Of a DNA stretch of 32,636 nucleotides, positions 15,701 to 21,870 are shown in pieces; within the stretch, counting starts at the first letter, position 1; each line of letters starts with the position of its first letter. Under the pieces are notes generated by a model. That model ran no database searches. It was not told the DNA's origin and saw only the letters and a program-made list of their open reading frames with translations. Made by a program: the position numbers and the translations under genes. Source of the DNA: an uncultured bacterium (GTDB lineage Bacteria; Patescibacteriota; Minisyncoccia; Phycocordibacterales; UBA9973); assembly GCA_937895515.1 (NCBI GenBank), contig CALAYS010000207.1:1-32636 (forward strand). Reading direction: 5' to 3'.

Positions 15701-16782
15701 TACATAAACTTGATCCTGGTAACATAATGGTTCCAGGAAATGAAGATCTTGCAGATACACATGGTGTTCCAAAACCTGGATCAGGATCAGAATATAACCC
15801 TGGTGGGCATCATGATAATTTTAGAGCTGGTTATAATAATACTGATCAAGGCCCAGCTACTAGTCCAGAAGTTCAAACTCCTGTAGGTGATCCAACTAAA
15901 ATTATACCTCCACCAGAAAAAATAATTCCACCATCTGTTGATCATACTTTGCCTATGACTGGTGATCCATTGGTTGATGCTAAAAATGCACTGGAAAATG
16001 CTTATAAAGCCCAATATGATGCAGTTCATGGAGATTATTTCTATAATCATGCAATTGATATGAGCTCACCTCGGGCTATATATAATAGTCTTGTTAATAG
16101 TGGGCACGAAGTTCATGTCCAAGCTGATGGAATGACACCAATGCAAGTTCCAGATTTAGATAAAATTGATCGTGGTGTAGCAACAGCATTTATTGTTGAC
16201 GGTAAAAAATACTGGTTAGAAAGTTATGGGGCAAATAGTGGTGCAGTATTAGAAAGAGATTTAGTTTTTGGTGTTGATGAACATTCACACCCAATTACAC
16301 TGCGTGATTATTACGCTTACCAAAAATTAGACCACTATAAAATGGTTGACCAGCCTTATCAGCAATGGTTAAAAGATAAAGCAACAGCTACTGCGCGGTC
16401 TAATAACCCAAATGGTAACACAAATGGTGCCCCAAATGGTCCAACAGCAGATGAAATTAAAGAACAAATGCTAAAAGAACAAGCTATAAAATCAGCAAGT
16501 GATGATAAATTTAAAAGCTGGGTTAATGATTCATTTGGTAGAGCTAGAAAAGATGGAATTGATACAAGAGCATGGAAAAATTTAAAAGACGATAATGCAG
16601 AAAAGTTTTTAAGTAAAAACCCAAGTCCAGGAGATGAATATGTAGGTAAAGAAGATGATTTTTGGGAACTCTTAACAGAAGAAGCAAAAAGAACTGGTTT
16701 AAAACCTTATGACAAAGAAACAGTTGAAGCTTTTGCTAGACGCGTAGCTGAAACAGAAATTCGTTCTGCTCGGACAAGATAA
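12763..16782 (+). CDS. Giant coiled-coil, membrane-associated protein, 1339 aa
   Basis: I do not recognise the family. Residues 1-800 are extremely rich in Lys, Glu and Asp and are predicted long helices or coiled coil. Within this part three degenerate repeats of about 105-115 residues begin near 229, 333 and 448, each ending in a D/E-x-K-L-containing stretch such as DDQKLF. A hydrophobic Gly/Ala-rich region (about 845-895) could be membrane-embedded, and a second weak hydrophobic stretch lies near 970. The Pro/Gly-rich stretch (about 1005-1065) leads to a folded C-terminal region of about 270 residues with no cysteines. Start and 2-base gap indicate translational coupling to the DHH-like gene. 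A structural role at the cell envelope is plausible but unproven. Confidence 0.85.
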   Translation: MKPEKTPTALLQPLIKEMERLIKMQNDLFDLKRKLPDVRLKKTLERNKIKDKDSDKAVNLKAEIDQMSLDIKQIPKDIKILDNQILAIKKDIKDIGGTVEAVEELDVKAKEREDSKKIENIEKKKEEIIKEKVKDKDSKLDGIEDGPDFYSKHQAEIDTKVKEELDRLWGVKKGRNTDLTNEMVKDFVLSNVENATMIELKKIFGKRYTDKLNEKIGEYNESLINKAAKPDERLTAEEKTYVNNNTSLRKKYEEALEVRKSGKIEKLKEILDRENAGLSLNPEEKKLKAKYINIYTSQLNSNVAEKKAKELELIEEEKAKALELTRNMLVSLKKPTDKAEIELEEKYHDESMAIIVKEKRDKKTNDATRKTIAEVLLTKKVADLDDDQKLFIAGDAKSQEFFDDATGDSNIDKINEYLGIEPAPAVVDEDAEKAAAVLLTRRLLAYDTTLTPAELAIEKKHRTESRATIAKEKQEEDELDRKREEIAKILNESGEEGGSFTDDQKLFLAEPGEVEKINLKLKEIGEKEQKKIQAKNEADAKAKKEADELEAKKKRDAFGAMNPEQKRAAAMERYQKIIDAKIKEIKDRYGADTAGAEAEIQALRNASSAKREGVNGSHERKMNSYRKNSEGLREIFANKEYQKLSKMSPDKMNYDQIKALEAFKGNIAKFHENLEKAGPSGKDFSNLEVARAELAKSSQDYQRSFQSKFFGSKVLAGIGNMFGFKWSGIKEGKDTKAFKAAMYKAQGGYDAIRQRLMQNVVSEEHAVRKAWKENPDQMARGMENLFRSVKREFINREYEKLDDLKHILEGSVKKPAFERFSVWYKNKYWNSIKNERVRNVVKRLTNALVLGGALLPFSAVAGGALIGSRMLRAGIGGTLGESAAAGVAAGFGGEKNAKGEFVKFAKMRDAEFEKNTDQEWAMFREQILAGQSPKMNQDIMNKFKTNHEGSIHKMQQREARVRKGEMWARAIVGGFSVYELHKLDPGNIMVPGNEDLADTHGVPKPGSGSEYNPGGHHDNFRAGYNNTDQGPATSPEVQTPVGDPTKIIPPPEKIIPPSVDHTLPMTGDPLVDAKNALENAYKAQYDAVHGDYFYNHAIDMSSPRAIYNSLVNSGHEVHVQADGMTPMQVPDLDKIDRGVATAFIVDGKKYWLESYGANSGAVLERDLVFGVDEHSHPITLRDYYAYQKLDHYKMVDQPYQQWLKDKATATARSNNPNGNTNGAPNGPTADEIKEQMLKEQAIKSASDDKFKSWVNDSFGRARKDGIDTRAWKNLKDDNAEKFLSKNPSPGDEYVGKEDDFWELLTEEAKRTGLKPYDKETVEAFARRVAETEIRSARTR

Positions 16783-16787
16783 TTTTA

Positions 16788-16816
16788 TTGCGGTTTATTA
16801 TTTAAAATAGTACAAT
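16788..16816 (+). promoter_or_regulatory. Promoter of the 16824 gene
   Basis: TTGCGG (16788-16793), 17 bases, TACAAT (16811-16816), then 7 bases to the ATG. Confidence 0.55.
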
Positions 16817-16823
16817 TATATAT

Positions 16824-17114
16824 ATGCAAACACTAAAAGATCTTATTAGTTCATCATTTATTTTCAGCGACTTGCAAGATGAAGAGCGTAATAAAATGAT
16901 AAATGAGCTAGCTGATATTGCAGTTCAAAGAACTGTTATTAGAGCACTAGAAAAAATGAGCGACGCCGAAGTAACTGAATTTGAAAATACTATTGGGGAC
17001 AGTACTGACCCAGCCAAAGTATTTAATTATTTAGAGAGCCAAGTTCCTTCATTTTATGATATGTTAAAAGAAGAAGTAATGCGTCTCCAAGCTCTAGCCG
17101 CACAAGAACAATAA
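16824..17114 (+). CDS. Small helical protein of unknown function, 96 aa
   Basis: A soluble, acidic, all-helical protein without cysteines, signal peptide or membrane segment. Its size and pattern (several short helices, then a VPSFYDMLKEE stretch and a final helix) resemble small CPR proteins such as those grouped as DUF5663, but this is a weak recollection. It has its own near-leaderless promoter inside the tail of the giant-gene operon and is followed by a terminator. Confidence 0.8.
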   Translation: MQTLKDLISSSFIFSDLQDEERNKMINELADIAVQRTVIRALEKMSDAEVTEFENTIGDSTDPAKVFNYLESQVPSFYDMLKEEVMRLQALAAQEQ

Positions 17115-17115
17115 A

Positions 17116-17138
17116 AATTCCCCGAAAGGGGATTTTTT
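17116..17138 (+). terminator. Short GNRA-capped terminator
   Basis: CCCC-GAAA-GGGG hairpin (17120-17131) followed by ATTTTTT, just after the TAA of the 96-aa gene. Confidence 0.8.
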
Positions 17139-17145
17139 GTTATGT

Positions 17146-17226
17146 AAACGAAACCAGAATATTTTTTCCTCGGTCCGCAGCCTGTGGATCCTCGGACGGC
17201 TCGCAAAAATTATTCTGGTTTCGTTT
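17146..17226 (+). repeat. GC-rich hairpin repeat, copy 3 (most complete)
   Basis: The outer arms 17146-17161 and 17211-17226 are a perfect 16-bp inverted repeat, continued by T-run/A-run pairing (17163-17167 with 17205-17209). The GC-rich head 17168-17203 is identical to 3708-3743. The head holds GTCCG/CGGAC pairing and the direct repeat CCTCGG at 17168 and 17190. The right arm runs into TTTTTATTT, so it may also terminate transcription, although a terminator already lies just upstream. Confidence 0.8.
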
Positions 17227-17232
17227 TTATTT

Positions 17233-17265
17233 CCCTCCCTGGTTACGGGGAGGGTTAGGGTGGGG
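17233..17265 (+). promoter_or_regulatory. Hairpin overlapping a G-quadruplex motif before the helicase gene
   Basis: CCCTCCC (17233-17239) pairs with GGGAGGG (17248-17254). The plus strand 17247-17265 reads GGGG-A-GGG-TTA-GGG-T-GGGG, a four-run motif with loops of 1, 3 and 1 bases. The two folds share G-runs and exclude each other. It lies just upstream of the helicase promoter, where a -35 element would be expected. Confidence 0.6.
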
Positions 17266-17277
17266 TGCGTACTTTTA

Positions 17278-17286
17278 TGCTAGAAT
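17278..17286 (+). promoter_or_regulatory. Extended -10 promoter of the helicase gene
   Basis: TGCTAGAAT: an extended -10 with TAGAAT at 17281-17286, 5 bases before the ATG. No -35 match is visible. Confidence 0.55.
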
Positions 17287-17291
17287 AGATT

Positions 17292-19202
17292 ATGCATTTT
17301 TTAGAAACACTTTCACCTGCGCAAAAAGAAGCCGCAACATTTATAAATGGACCGCTTTTAATTGTAGCTGGTGCCGGTGCTGGTAAAACTAAAACTATAA
17401 CTGCTAGAATTGCTCATATAATAGAGTCCGGTACTAACCCGGAAAATATTTTAGCGGTAACTTTTACTAACAAAGCAGCCAAAGAAATGCGCGAGCGTGT
17501 GCATCAACTTTTAGGTGGTATGCATTTAAAAACTTCCCCTGTGCTGATGACTTTTCATGCATTGGGGGTTAGTATTCTTCGGCAATATGGACATTTGGTT
17601 GGACTACCCAGGGGATTTGCAATACTTGATGAAGATGATGCACTAGTAATTATTAAAGATGCTTGTTTACAACTAGGTCTATCACCCAAAGAGCATGATC
17701 CAAAAATTTTTCGTTCTATAATTTCGCGTGAACGTCAAGATGGAACAAACGAAGAATCTTACAATGTTAATTCTCATGGTTCCCGTGGTAATTTTATTAA
17801 ACAAGTTTGGCGACTTTATAATGAAGGTAAAAAAAAGGGTGGCAGTGTGGACTTTGATGATTTACTATCACTGCCAGTGGAGATTTTAAAGAAATTTCCA
17901 GAAGTTAAGAATTTTTATAATACTCAATTTAAATATATCCATGTTGATGAATATCAAGATGTGAATGATTTACAAGTTGAAATGACCGAGCTTTTAACCG
18001 GAGATCATAAAAATATTTGTGTTGTGGGTGATGCCGACCAGACTATTTATTCTTGGCGTGGAGCAAAGATTGAACATATTTTAAAGTTTGAGAAAAAATT
18101 CCAACCTTGCCACACGGTACTACTAGAAGAAAATTACAGATCAAGTAGTAATATACTAGAAGCTGCCAACCAAGTTGTAATTAAAAACAAGGATCGCGTT
18201 CCAAAAAATTTATATACAAAAAAATCTGGCGGTGAAATAATTACACTGCTGGAATGTGTAGATGAAAAAGATGAAGCCCGAATTATAGTTGAAAAAACAA
18301 GAGATGTAATAAGAGACGGTGTTGATATAAATGAAATTGCAATACTTTACCGAGCTAATTTCCAATCACGAATTTTTGAAGAAGCATTTGTCGGTGCGGG
18401 GATACCATATATTATGGTGGGTACTCGGTTCTTTGACCGTAAAGAAGTTAAAGATGTTTTGGCATTTATAAGGTGTGCAATGAATAATCAATCACTTCCG
18501 GATTTAACCAGGGCAGTGAATGCAGTTTCTCGGGGGATTGGTAAAGTCACATTTTCTAAAATGATAACTGACGAGCGGTCCGAATTATCTGGTAAAGCAT
18601 TAATCTCGGTTAATAATTTTTATAATAGTTTAGAAAAAATCCGTTTAGCTATTGATGGCAAATCCGCAAGTGAAGCATTAATTTATACAATTAAAGAAAG
18701 TGGAATAGAAAATGCATTAAAAGACGAAGGCCAAGTTGGATTAGAACGTTTAGAAAACATTAAAGAAATGGTGTCACTTGCTGTAAACTATGACCAATAT
18801 GGTGCGGATGGCATGATGCTGTTTTTAGAACACGCTGCCCTGTATGAAAGCGATGTTGTAAATGTAGATAAACATAGTGGGGTAAGATTAATGACAGTTC
18901 ATAGCGCCAAGGGTCTTGAATGGGATACAGTATTTATTGCTGGGCTAGAGCAAGATTTATTCCCGCATGTTGGCATGTCTGGTAGCGACGCTAAGACAAG
19001 AGAAGAAGAGCGCCGTTTAATGTATGTAGCCGTAACCCGAGCTAAGAAAAAGCTTTATCTTTCATATGCACAACTACGCACCATATTTGGTCAAAAGCGT
19101 GTCGAAGCCCCAAGCGAATTCCTGTACGACATCCCCGAAGAGCTTAAAGAAATAGTCCAGTCATGGAATTCCGGCAATGAGCGAGTTATCTATTTGGATT
19201 AA
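17292..19202 (+). CDS. PcrA/UvrD-type superfamily 1 DNA helicase
   Basis: All SF1A helicase motifs are visible: Q motif LSPAQKEAA (7-15), Walker A AGAGAGKT (26-33), Ia TFTNKAAKEM, II VDEYQDVN (D219, E220), III GDADQTIYSWRGA, IV EENYRSS, V VHSAKGLEWD and VI YVAVTRAKK. Family members unwind DNA 3' to 5' in nucleotide excision and mismatch repair and remove RecA from DNA. At 636 aa it is shorter than typical PcrA or UvrD (roughly 720), ending soon after motif VI, so the C-terminal tail that contacts RNA polymerase or repair partners appears to be missing. It has its own near-leaderless promoter, behind a hairpin and G-quadruplex motif. Confidence 0.95.
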   Translation: MHFLETLSPAQKEAATFINGPLLIVAGAGAGKTKTITARIAHIIESGTNPENILAVTFTNKAAKEMRERVHQLLGGMHLKTSPVLMTFHALGVSILRQYGHLVGLPRGFAILDEDDALVIIKDACLQLGLSPKEHDPKIFRSIISRERQDGTNEESYNVNSHGSRGNFIKQVWRLYNEGKKKGGSVDFDDLLSLPVEILKKFPEVKNFYNTQFKYIHVDEYQDVNDLQVEMTELLTGDHKNICVVGDADQTIYSWRGAKIEHILKFEKKFQPCHTVLLEENYRSSSNILEAANQVVIKNKDRVPKNLYTKKSGGEIITLLECVDEKDEARIIVEKTRDVIRDGVDINEIAILYRANFQSRIFEEAFVGAGIPYIMVGTRFFDRKEVKDVLAFIRCAMNNQSLPDLTRAVNAVSRGIGKVTFSKMITDERSELSGKALISVNNFYNSLEKIRLAIDGKSASEALIYTIKESGIENALKDEGQVGLERLENIKEMVSLAVNYDQYGADGMMLFLEHAALYESDVVNVDKHSGVRLMTVHSAKGLEWDTVFIAGLEQDLFPHVGMSGSDAKTREEERRLMYVAVTRAKKKLYLSYAQLRTIFGQKRVEAPSEFLYDIPEELKEIVQSWNSGNERVIYLD

Positions 19203-19206
19203 TCCA

Positions 19207-19215
19207 TGGTATAAT
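19207..19215 (+). promoter_or_regulatory. Extended -10 promoter of the 19226 gene
   Basis: TGGTATAAT, hexamer at 19210-19215, 10 bases before the ATG; it begins just after the helicase stop codon. Confidence 0.6.
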
Positions 19216-19225
19216 AATTAGTATT

Positions 19226-19633
19226 ATGGAAAATAAAATTTTTAAACCTGGTCCAGCGCCAGAAGATAAAGGGGAACAATATAAACATAAATTTCCTTAT
19301 GATGGTACTCTAAACTTAGATAAAATAAAATTAAGAGAATCTATTGAACCTAATAATTTAGAAATAGAGAATTTAGACAAGTACGAAACAGAAAAAATAA
19401 CTACTTGTTTAAGAGATGTTCAAATGTTAGCTGATACTATGAGTCGATATTTATCTAAAATGAAAGAACTAGATAATAAGGGTACCCTTGTGCAAGGTAA
19501 TATAGATTTCGCTACGTTAAGATACCCAAATGCTTTATTTGGCCCAGATGGTGAATTTGAAAAGTTTCAAAAACTTAGTTTAAACATGGCACTTATTTTG
19601 GATAGAATTAATACTTTAGAAAAAAAAGGATAA
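19226..19633 (+). CDS. Small unknown protein, 135 aa
   Basis: No recognised family. The protein is soluble and charged, with no cysteine-rich motif, signal peptide or membrane helix apart from a single Cys in TTCLRD. The first 45 residues are Pro/Lys/Glu-rich and probably disordered; residues 50-133 look helical. It has its own promoter directly after the helicase gene and ends in a strong hairpin, so it is expressed alone. Nothing in the context indicates a role. Confidence 0.75.
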   Translation: MENKIFKPGPAPEDKGEQYKHKFPYDGTLNLDKIKLRESIEPNNLEIENLDKYETEKITTCLRDVQMLADTMSRYLSKMKELDNKGTLVQGNIDFATLRYPNALFGPDGEFEKFQKLSLNMALILDRINTLEKKG

Positions 19634-19660
19634 ATTAAAGAGTTATAGATTCTTGATTAT

Positions 19661-19694
19661 AAATAAAAACCACAGTTATCTGTGGTTTTTATTT
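19661..19694 (+). terminator. Terminator before ksgA
   Basis: Perfect 15-bp stem 19661-19675 with 19680-19694 around TTAT, with a GTTTTTATTT tail. The ksgA -10 box starts only 5 bases after it. Confidence 0.88.
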
Positions 19695-19698
19695 AGTG

Positions 19699-19704
19699 TA
19701 TAAT
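19699..19704 (+). promoter_or_regulatory. -10 box that sets the ksgA start
   Basis: TATAAT followed by 6 bases and ATG 19711. The alternative in-frame GTG at 19696 overlaps this box, would not be transcribed, and can be dismissed. Confidence 0.65.
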
Positions 19705-19710
19705 AGTTTT

Positions 19711-20556
19711 ATGTATGCAAAGAAGAGTTTAGGGCAGAATTTTTTAAAGTCGGATAAGGCTGTAAGGGAAATTACCTTGGCTGGGGAATTATCTAAAAAT
19801 GATACTGTTCTTGAAATTGGCCCTGGAATGGGTGTTTTGACCGAGAAATTATTAGCCAGTGGGGCCAAGGTTATAGCAATTGAGAAAGATGACCGGCTGG
19901 TAATACCACTTTCTATTAAATTTGAGAAAGAAATTAAAACTGGCCAGTTTGTATTGGTCCATGGGGATGTATTGGATTTTGTAGGTAAAGATAAAATGCT
20001 ACCTAGTTTAGAAAAATTATTGAATAAAAAGGACTATAAATTAATAGCTAATATCCCATACTATATAACAGGCGAGATCATAGAGCGGTTCCATACTATC
20101 CCAAATCAACCCCAAACCATTGTTTTATTGGTTCAAAAGGAAGTTGCACAGCGTATAATTGCTAAACCTTTAATAAACAAAGCTAAAAAAGACCATATTA
20201 AAGATAACCAAGGCAAGGAATCGATACTTTCAGTTGCGGTTAAGATTTATGGGGAACCTAAACTAATCAGTATTGTGCCTCGGGGGGCATTTGCCCCAGC
20301 ACCTAATGTTGATTCGGCTATTTTAGCTATAAAAAATATCAAACATTTTGGTAATCCTAAACAAGAAAAAGAATTTTTTGATTTATTGCACAGTGCTTTT
20401 TCACACAAACGTAAATATATGCTTTCAAATATAAAGTCTTTACCTAAAAATGTTTGGGATAAGGTTGATCAAATACTTAAAAAACATAATTATACCGATA
20501 AAGTCCGAGCAGAAGATGTATCAATTGGTGTTTGGCAAGAAATTTCAAAAAAATAG
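19711..20556 (+). CDS. ksgA: 16S rRNA dimethyladenosine transferase
   Basis: KsgA/RsmA dimethylates two adjacent adenosines in the 3'-terminal hairpin of 16S rRNA, a late quality step in small-subunit assembly. Using ATG 19711 the protein is 281 aa and begins MYAKKSLGQNFL, the usual family N-terminus. The SAM-binding loop VLEIGPGMGVLT lies at 33-44, the acidic residue after the second strand in IAIEKDD (56-61), and the catalytic motif NIPYYI at 114-119. The C-terminal helical domain has the FSHKRKYM signature. A longer reading from GTG 19696 adds MYNSF but overlaps the promoter. It has its own leaderless-type promoter right after a terminator. Confidence 0.97.
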   Translation: MYAKKSLGQNFLKSDKAVREITLAGELSKNDTVLEIGPGMGVLTEKLLASGAKVIAIEKDDRLVIPLSIKFEKEIKTGQFVLVHGDVLDFVGKDKMLPSLEKLLNKKDYKLIANIPYYITGEIIERFHTIPNQPQTIVLLVQKEVAQRIIAKPLINKAKKDHIKDNQGKESILSVAVKIYGEPKLISIVPRGAFAPAPNVDSAILAIKNIKHFGNPKQEKEFFDLLHSAFSHKRKYMLSNIKSLPKNVWDKVDQILKKHNYTDKVRAEDVSIGVWQEISKK

Positions 20557-20569
20557 TGTCTTAGAGATA

Positions 20570-20598
20570 CTGACGAATTAGCAAGGAAGTGTTATAAT
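20570..20598 (+). promoter_or_regulatory. Promoter of the envelope gene cluster
   Basis: CTGACG (20570-20575), 17 bases, TATAAT (20593-20598), then 6 bases to the ATG at 20605. Confidence 0.7.
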
Positions 20599-20604
20599 TT
20601 AAAT

Positions 20605-20919
20605 ATGTTTAAATCAAAAGTAGTATTTGTGATATTTACTTTATTTTTTGTTTCTAATTTTGCTTTTGCTACAAGCTTTGGGTTTAAAACCGAATCTGTT
20701 CCAAATGTAATTTGTTACAGTGGGAGTATTTTTCAAGCTAAAAAGCCTTCAGGTAAATCATATAGTTACCCATTTTGGACATCAAAATCTGGAATTTCTT
20801 CAGGTAAGACCGTTCTTGGATTTTTTAAGAACACTGATACCACAAAATGTTATCAAAATAATGATGATAAAACCCCAGTGACCGTTTATGTAGTAGATAA
20901 AATTGGTGTTTCAAGGTAG
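20605..20919 (+). CDS. Small secreted protein, 104 aa
   Basis: No family recognised. Residues 1-22 form a clear signal peptide (KSKVVFVIFTLFFVSNFAFA) with a probable cleavage site after AFA. The mature part is about 80 residues with two cysteines (near positions 36 and 91) that could form one disulfide, and is rich in Ser, Lys and aromatic residues. It opens a run of four exported proteins in the same direction; the next gene begins 9 bases after its TAG stop. A role as a small component of that envelope system is inference. Confidence 0.75.
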   Translation: MFKSKVVFVIFTLFFVSNFAFATSFGFKTESVPNVICYSGSIFQAKKPSGKSYSYPFWTSKSGISSGKTVLGFFKNTDTTKCYQNNDDKTPVTVYVVDKIGVSR

Positions 20920-20922
20920 AAT
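20917..20922 (+). promoter_or_regulatory. Possible internal -10 box overlapping a stop codon
   Basis: TAGAAT begins with the TAG stop of the small secreted gene and lies 6 bases before the next ATG (20929), the same spacing as other leaderless starts here. Confidence 0.4.
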
Positions 20923-20928
20923 ATAGTT

Positions 20929-21849
20929 ATGGCATTTAAAGATTATCTACCAAGTAAAGAACTTCAAAAAAAATTACTAGCAATAGTAATTATTATTGTA
21001 ATAATTCTAGCAATATTTTTTGGTATCAAACTTATAAGGTTTTTGATAAACAAACATTGGGTTAATAAACAAATTAAAAATTTACCTGTTGAACTTCGTG
21101 ATCAAGTTGATACATTAACTGTTGGTGATTTACAAAAGAAAGATTCAAATAACAATGGTTTCCCTGACTGGGAAGAGCGCCTTTACGGGCTTGATCCTTT
21201 TGGTAATGGTGAAGCAAATAAAGTTTCTATTTTAGATAAAAAAGAAAAATTACGCATTGCAACTGGAGCTAGTGACGAGAGAACCCCCGAAATGTCTACT
21301 AATACTGGTAAATTCTCTCGTGAATTTTTAAGTATTGTTTTATCGCTTCAACAATCCGGTGCTCTTAATAAAAATTCAATTGATGATATATCTAAAAGCA
21401 TTGGAACAGAATTAATCCCCACAGAACTTAAAGATTATGTTAAAAAGTCTGATTTAAAGGTTATTCGCGACACTGCAATAACCCATCAAGCTTATTTTAC
21501 TGAAATAATTGATGTTGTTAATAAAAGTTCTGCTGCTCCTAATATTGGAATGGAACTAGATATTGTAGCAGATGGACTACAAAGTGATGATCCAACTAAA
21601 TTTATTGGGTTAGATGAAATTGTCTATAACTATAAACTAATGGCTGATGAATTAAAGAAAATCCCAGTTCCAGAAAAGTTTGCTGGTGATCATTTAGCTC
21701 TTGTTAATAGTCTTTATAATATTAGTGATAGTTTAACAATGATTAAAAAACTAGGTTCAGACCCTGTTGTTGCTCTTCAAGGTTTTTACATTTACGGTTA
21801 TGCTACTGGAATAATGGATGATTCACTTAATTCTCTTGCAGAAGAGTAA
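20929..21849 (+). CDS. Membrane-anchored protein with a calcium-loop-like motif, 306 aa
   Basis: One N-terminal membrane helix (about 16-40) anchors an exported domain. Just after it, residues 72-83 read DSNNNGFPDWEE, the Asp/Asn-rich loop pattern of thrombospondin type 3 or dockerin-like calcium sites, often seen near the membrane in CPR surface proteins. The remaining 200 residues are mostly helical, with no cysteines and no catalytic motif I recognise. It is the second of four consecutive exported-protein genes and may have its own weak promoter. Function is unknown; a surface scaffold or pilus-associated role is a guess. Confidence 0.8.
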   Translation: MAFKDYLPSKELQKKLLAIVIIIVIILAIFFGIKLIRFLINKHWVNKQIKNLPVELRDQVDTLTVGDLQKKDSNNNGFPDWEERLYGLDPFGNGEANKVSILDKKEKLRIATGASDERTPEMSTNTGKFSREFLSIVLSLQQSGALNKNSIDDISKSIGTELIPTELKDYVKKSDLKVIRDTAITHQAYFTEIIDVVNKSSAAPNIGMELDIVADGLQSDDPTKFIGLDEIVYNYKLMADELKKIPVPEKFAGDHLALVNSLYNISDSLTMIKKLGSDPVVALQGFYIYGYATGIMDDSLNSLAEE

Positions 21850-21864
21850 TACATATACGATAAT
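21836..21864 (+). promoter_or_regulatory. Possible promoter of the 1199-aa gene
   Basis: TTGCAG (21836-21841), 17 bases, GATAAT (21859-21864), 6 bases to the ATG. It lies inside the 3' end of the preceding gene. Confidence 0.45.
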
Positions 21865-21870
21865 ATAATT

